NCBI GenBank assembly: GCA_937880835.1
Contig: CALGRN010000339.1
Coordinates: forward strand, 1 to 8,114
Direction of reading: 5' to 3'
Length of the DNA: 8,114 nt
Source: an uncultured Prevotella sp.
Lineage (GTDB): Bacteria > Bacteroidota > Bacteroidia > Bacteroidales > Bacteroidaceae
Shown here: in pieces, positions 5,448 to 8,114 of the stretch
Layout of the letters: each line of letters starts with the position of its first letter
How positions within the stretch are numbered: position 1 is the stretch's first letter
Notes under the pieces: generated by a model
What the model saw: only the letters and a program-made list of their open reading frames with translations
Databases searched by the model: none
What the model was told of the DNA's origin: nothing
Translations under genes and position numbers: made by a program

Positions 5448-5469
5448 GCAGACAGCTCAGGCTGTCTGC
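5448..5469 (+). other. Perfect hairpin between regulator and kinase genes
   Basis: GCAGACAGC (5448-5456) and GCTGTCTGC (5461-5469) form a 9-bp GC-rich stem with a TCAG tetraloop, 30 nt after the regulator stop and 36 nt before the kinase start. No T-run follows, so it is not a standard terminator. It may cause partial termination, stabilise the upstream message or guide processing, giving unequal amounts of regulator and kinase. Confidence 0.6.
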
Positions 5470-5504
5470 ACTTCTGATTGCCATAAACCTTAACATCTTA
5501 ATAT

Positions 5505-6914
5505 ATGAATAGAATTTCAGTAGGCAGAAAATTATATTTCAGCGTCCTTGCAATCTTTCTTATTTTCGCAGTTTCTTTCATAATCTTTCAACAGTCGAGA
5601 GAGAAAGAATTCAAGATTATATCGCTGAACATGAAACTCCAAGAATATAACGAACGCATGGAAGAAACGTTGCAATATATAGGTGGAATTTCAGAAGTAA
5701 CATTGTCCGAATATGTAAAAAAACATCATATAAAAGATCTTCGAGTAACTATAATAGATAAAAACGGCAATGTAATCTTCGACAATATACGGAAAGACTA
5801 TAACAACATTAAAAATCATGCCAACCGCAGAGAGATAATAGACGCCCTTAAATCAGGCTCGGGAGAAGATATAAGCAGACTCAGCGAAACGGTACAGAAA
5901 GATTTTTTCTACTCTGCAACATACTTTCCGAAGAGAGGAATTATAATAAGAAGTGCGCTGCCTTACAACGATGATTTGTCAAAATCTCTACAAACAGATT
6001 TGCATTACATTTGGTTTGCCGTCATCGCAATGATAATATTGACGGTAGTACTATACAGATTTACGAGCAGATTAGGTGCAAACATCACTAAATTAAGGGT
6101 GTTTGCGAGCCGGGCAGATAACAATGAGCCACTCGATACCGAAGATCTGATAAATTTTCCTAATGACGAACTCGGCGAAATAGCAGAACGAATAATAAAG
6201 ATATACATGCGTCTTGAAAGCACAAGGCAGGAACAGGATATCTTAAAAAGACAACTGACCCAAAACATTGCTCACGAATTGAAGACTCCCGTTGCAAGCA
6301 TACAGGGGTATCTGGAAACGATAATAGAAAACCCGAGAATAGATACGGAGAACAGAGAGCAATTCTTGCTTCGCTGCTATGAACAAAGTAAAAGGCTCAC
6401 TTCATTGCTTCAAGACATTTCAACGCTTAACCGTATGGATGACGCACCTGACCTTGTAGTGTTTGAAGATGTTGATATTACCGAAACGGTTGCAAATATC
6501 GAAAGAGAAACCGCATTGCAGTTACAAGAGAAAAAAATGAATTTTATCAACAAATTACCTGCGCAATTATGCATAAAAGGCAATCAATCGCTTATTTACA
6601 GCATATTCCGTAACCTCACAGACAATGCTATTGCTCACGCAGGCGAACATACCACGATAACGCTTAGTGCCGAAAAAGAAGACCAACAATGGCATTTCAT
6701 ATTCAGCGATAACGGAGCCGGCGTGGCAAGCGAACATCTCTCTCGTCTTTTCGAGAGATTTTACAGAATTGACAAAGGCAGAAGTCGTAAGTTGGGAGGT
6801 ACGGGCTTAGGATTGGCAATAGTTAAGAATGCAGTCCTGATACATGGCGGAAGCATTACGGCAAGCAACAATCCGGAAGGAGGTCTGCGCTTCGATTTCT
6901 ATTTGAAAAATTAA
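5505..6914 (+). CDS. PhoR-type membrane sensor histidine kinase
   Basis: The 469-residue protein is an inner-membrane sensor partnered with the regulator just upstream. A first membrane helix lies at about 10-29 and a second at about 168-184. They enclose a periplasmic sensing region of about 140 residues that looks like a single alpha/beta sensor domain (VTIIDKNGNVIFDN at 81-94 is PAS/dCache-like). After the second helix come a linker or HAMP-like stretch (about 186-245), then the dimerisation domain with phospho-acceptor H257 in NIAHELKTP. The catalytic domain shows N370/N374 in FRNLTDNAIAH (N box), DNGAG at 402-406 (G1), FERFYRIDK (F box, 416-424) and GGTGLGLAIV (G2, 431-440). All key residues are present, so it should be an active kinase/phosphatase. 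Its ligand cannot be read from the sequence. Confidence 0.95.
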   Translation: MNRISVGRKLYFSVLAIFLIFAVSFIIFQQSREKEFKIISLNMKLQEYNERMEETLQYIGGISEVTLSEYVKKHHIKDLRVTIIDKNGNVIFDNIRKDYNNIKNHANRREIIDALKSGSGEDISRLSETVQKDFFYSATYFPKRGIIIRSALPYNDDLSKSLQTDLHYIWFAVIAMIILTVVLYRFTSRLGANITKLRVFASRADNNEPLDTEDLINFPNDELGEIAERIIKIYMRLESTRQEQDILKRQLTQNIAHELKTPVASIQGYLETIIENPRIDTENREQFLLRCYEQSKRLTSLLQDISTLNRMDDAPDLVVFEDVDITETVANIERETALQLQEKKMNFINKLPAQLCIKGNQSLIYSIFRNLTDNAIAHAGEHTTITLSAEKEDQQWHFIFSDNGAGVASEHLSRLFERFYRIDKGRSRKLGGTGLGLAIVKNAVLIHGGSITASNNPEGGLRFDFYLKN

Positions 6915-6940
6915 TATTAAAAACAACACATCATCTTCTT

Positions 6941-7030
6941 GCTTTTCAAAAGCTATCCTCTTGCATTCTCAAAGCTATTGTTTTGCAATGCAAAAGGATA
7001 GCTTTCAGAGTATGAAACAATAACTTTCGG
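6941..7030. repeat. Modular 22-nt-period intergenic repeat, copy B
   Basis: This copy has the same building blocks as the one at 697-785 and the same orientation, but a different arrangement. Two forward-type units (with CTAT at 6953 and again 22 nt later at 6975) precede two reverse-type units, at 6990 (GCAAAAGGATAGCTTTCAG) and 7012 (ATGAAACAATAACTTTC). Forward unit 2 and reverse unit 1 form a 35-nt hairpin (6971-7005), equal in length and position to that of copy A. It directly follows the kinase gene and may help define its 3' end. Confidence 0.65.
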
Positions 7031-7077
7031 AAACCTATTTTTAACATCTTGATTTTCAATGTTATATAAAGTAATTT

Positions 7078-7129
7078 GAGCTCGATTAATTCAATCCGAA
7101 AGATTTAATTAACGTGAGTTCGACGAATT
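7078..7129. repeat. Two related GAGYTCGA words in direct orientation
   Basis: GAGCTCGATTAATT (7078-7091) and GAGTTCGACGAATT (7116-7129) match at 11 of 14 positions with starts 38 bp apart. The second is the same word that bounds the 538-922 segment. In both intergenic regions this motif accompanies the modular repeat, so they seem to belong to one composite repeat family. Confidence 0.4.
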
Positions 7130-7174
7130 ATAAGTATGATTGTAAAGGGATACGAAAAAGTCTTAGAAATCTTT

Positions 7175-7203
7175 TTTGCTATCCCTTATTTTAATTAATT
7201 TTG
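7175..7203 (+). promoter_or_regulatory. Promoter of the BtuB-like receptor gene
   Basis: TTTG (7175-7178) and TAATTTTG (7196-7203) are separated by exactly 17 nt, a full match to the Bacteroidota housekeeping promoter. Transcription would start near 7209, giving a leader of about 30 nt before ATG 7239, too short for a riboswitch. Confidence 0.7.
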
Positions 7204-7238
7204 CACCCGTTTAAAAACAATTAAATAAAATATTTTTT

Positions 7239-8114
7239 ATGTACAAACAAAATTACAAGATGCGCACAGCCCTGCGTTGGAAACGATTTTCACGCAAAGG
7301 CTATTCGCTTTTCTCCTGCTTGGGCAAGGAAGTAATTGTCGGTACTCTAAGCATTGCCACGCTTTCTCATGCGAAAGCAGAAGGTGTGAGCATACGGGAG
7401 ACACTGGCAAACGACTCGCTCAACAGAAAGGAAGTGAAGCTCGACGAGGTGATTGTCACCGGTTCGAGAGCGCCGATGACAGCCTTGCAGACTGCAAAGA
7501 TACTGTCGGTAGTTACCCGCGACGATATTAATCGTGCGGCAGTTGAAACAATCAACGACGTGTTGAAATTAGCCACAGGCGTAGATGTCCGTCAACGTGG
7601 TGGCTTTGGAGTACAGACGGACATCTCGATAAACGGCGGTACGTTCGACCAAATAACCATTCTGTTGAATGGAGTGAACATAAGCAATCCGCAAACAGGA
7701 CACAATGCCGCCGACTTCCCCGTATCACTTGACGACATAGAGCGTATCGAAATACTCGAAGGAGCATCGGCACGCGTGTTCGGTTCGTCTGCTTTCAGCG
7801 GAGCAATCAACATCATCACGAGAACAGAAGAAGAGAGTAAAGTTAGGCTTTCGGCACAAGCCGGCTCTTACGGAACATTCGGCGGAGATGCATCTTTAAC
7901 GATTGCAAACAGCAAGATACGCAATAAGATAAGCGGAGGTTACACGCAATCGGACGGCGGAACATTAAACAGCGACTTCAAAAAACGACGTGGTTTCTTT
8001 CAAGGAGGTTATTATTCCGATGCAGTAAATCTTTTGTGGCAGGCAGGAATAACATCACAGGATTACGGAGCAAACACATTCTATACGCCCAAGTTCGATA
8101 ATCAATACGAACAG
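7239..8114 (+). CDS. TonB-dependent receptor, BtuB-like outer-membrane cobalamin receptor (5' part)
   Basis: The frame opens at ATG 7239 and continues for 292 codons off the window, so roughly 55-60% of the protein is missing. The N-terminus is long for a signal peptide, about 47 residues: a basic stretch (RWKRFSRKGYSLF) comes before the hydrophobic core VIVGTLSIATL and ends at SHAKA. I have seen this form in a group of Bacteroidota TBDRs. VIVTGSR (71-77) is the TonB-box region. The plug carries ISINGGTFDQITILLNGVNI, then NPQTGHNAADFP, then GASARVFGSSAFSGAINIITR; the GTFDQ and TGHN words resemble BtuB-type receptors. The barrel begins near residue 205. The start at 7239 fits the promoter; M8 (7260) is a less likely alternative. 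Family membership is fairly sure, ligand less so. Confidence 0.88.
   Translation, partial: MYKQNYKMRTALRWKRFSRKGYSLFSCLGKEVIVGTLSIATLSHAKAEGVSIRETLANDSLNRKEVKLDEVIVTGSRAPMTALQTAKILSVVTRDDINRAAVETINDVLKLATGVDVRQRGGFGVQTDISINGGTFDQITILLNGVNISNPQTGHNAADFPVSLDDIERIEILEGASARVFGSSAFSGAINIITRTEEESKVRLSAQAGSYGTFGGDASLTIANSKIRNKISGGYTQSDGGTLNSDFKKRRGFFQGGYYSDAVNLLWQAGITSQDYGANTFYTPKFDNQYEQ

Larger units (their letters stand above)
6915..7238. other. 324-bp intergenic region with repeats and a promoter
   Basis: No gene is visible between the kinase stop and the next receptor. The first part carries copy B of the modular repeat (6941-7030), the middle carries two GAGYTCGA words (7078-7129), and the end carries a strong promoter for the rightward receptor (7175-7203). 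I found none of the cobalamin riboswitch blocks here, even though the gene that follows looks BtuB-like. Confidence 0.7.

Noticed and set aside
4729..6914. Assignment of the two-component pair as RprX/RprY
   Set aside because: The receiver sequence as I recall it for RprY differs markedly; the kinase looks PhoR-like. Left unnamed.
7281..7320. Tat signal at KRFSRKGY in the third receptor
   Set aside because: There is no consecutive Arg pair followed by the expected hydrophobic residues, and TonB receptors are exported by Sec.
7277..7531. Plus-strand 84-codon open frame
   Set aside because: A shifted frame inside the BtuB-like receptor, whose own frame from ATG 7239 has signal peptide, TonB box and plug motifs.

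Overview
The window looks like a chromosomal segment from a member of the Bacteroidota, most probably Prevotella or a close relative. The reasons are: promoters of the TTTG-N17-TANNTTTG type, genes without Shine-Dalgarno sequences, a lipoprotein with an acidic surface-export tail after its cysteine, three TonB-dependent receptor (TBDR) genes in 8 kb, and AT-rich intergenic repeats of a kind I associate with Prevotella. The genus call is recollection and was not tested by a search.

Left half (minus strand). A promoter at 4496-4524 drives a cobalamin riboswitch (4305-4491), then a 709-residue TBDR (2043-4172), then an overlapping gene for a CbiK-family chelatase made as a lipoprotein (953-2062). 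The set resembles the IhtA/IhtB pair of Porphyromonas gingivalis (TonB receptor plus CbiK-like outer-membrane lipoprotein), but here it is placed under B12 control. It also resembles Bacteroides loci where BtuB works with a surface corrinoid-binding lipoprotein (BtuG/BtuH). The CbiK protein has an Asp where the family usually has the metal-binding Glu, plus two insertions. Beyond a 526-bp non-coding stretch full of palindromes and repeats lies the 5' part of another minus-strand gene (1-426). It starts as a normal TBDR (signal peptide, TonB box, plug) and switches in frame, near codon 107, into a 4Fe-4S ferredoxin segment like that of [FeFe] hydrogenase. This is either a real gene fusion or an assembly join.

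Right half (plus strand). A PhoB/OmpR-type response regulator (4729-5418) and its PhoR-type sensor kinase (5505-6914) form a two-gene unit divergent from the riboswitch operon. A tandem 11-bp direct repeat lies upstream of the regulator and has the spacing expected of an OmpR/PhoB-family binding site. After a second copy of the modular intergenic repeat comes a promoter with a perfect consensus match (7175-7203), then the first 292 codons of a third TBDR (7239-8114), which resembles BtuB-type outer-membrane cobalamin receptors and runs off the window.

Taken together, this is a corrinoid/tetrapyrrole acquisition neighbourhood: receptors on the outer membrane, a CbiK-like lipoprotein that may capture or remetallate tetrapyrroles at the cell surface, and B12 sensing through RNA. 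The two-component system may or may not be functionally linked.
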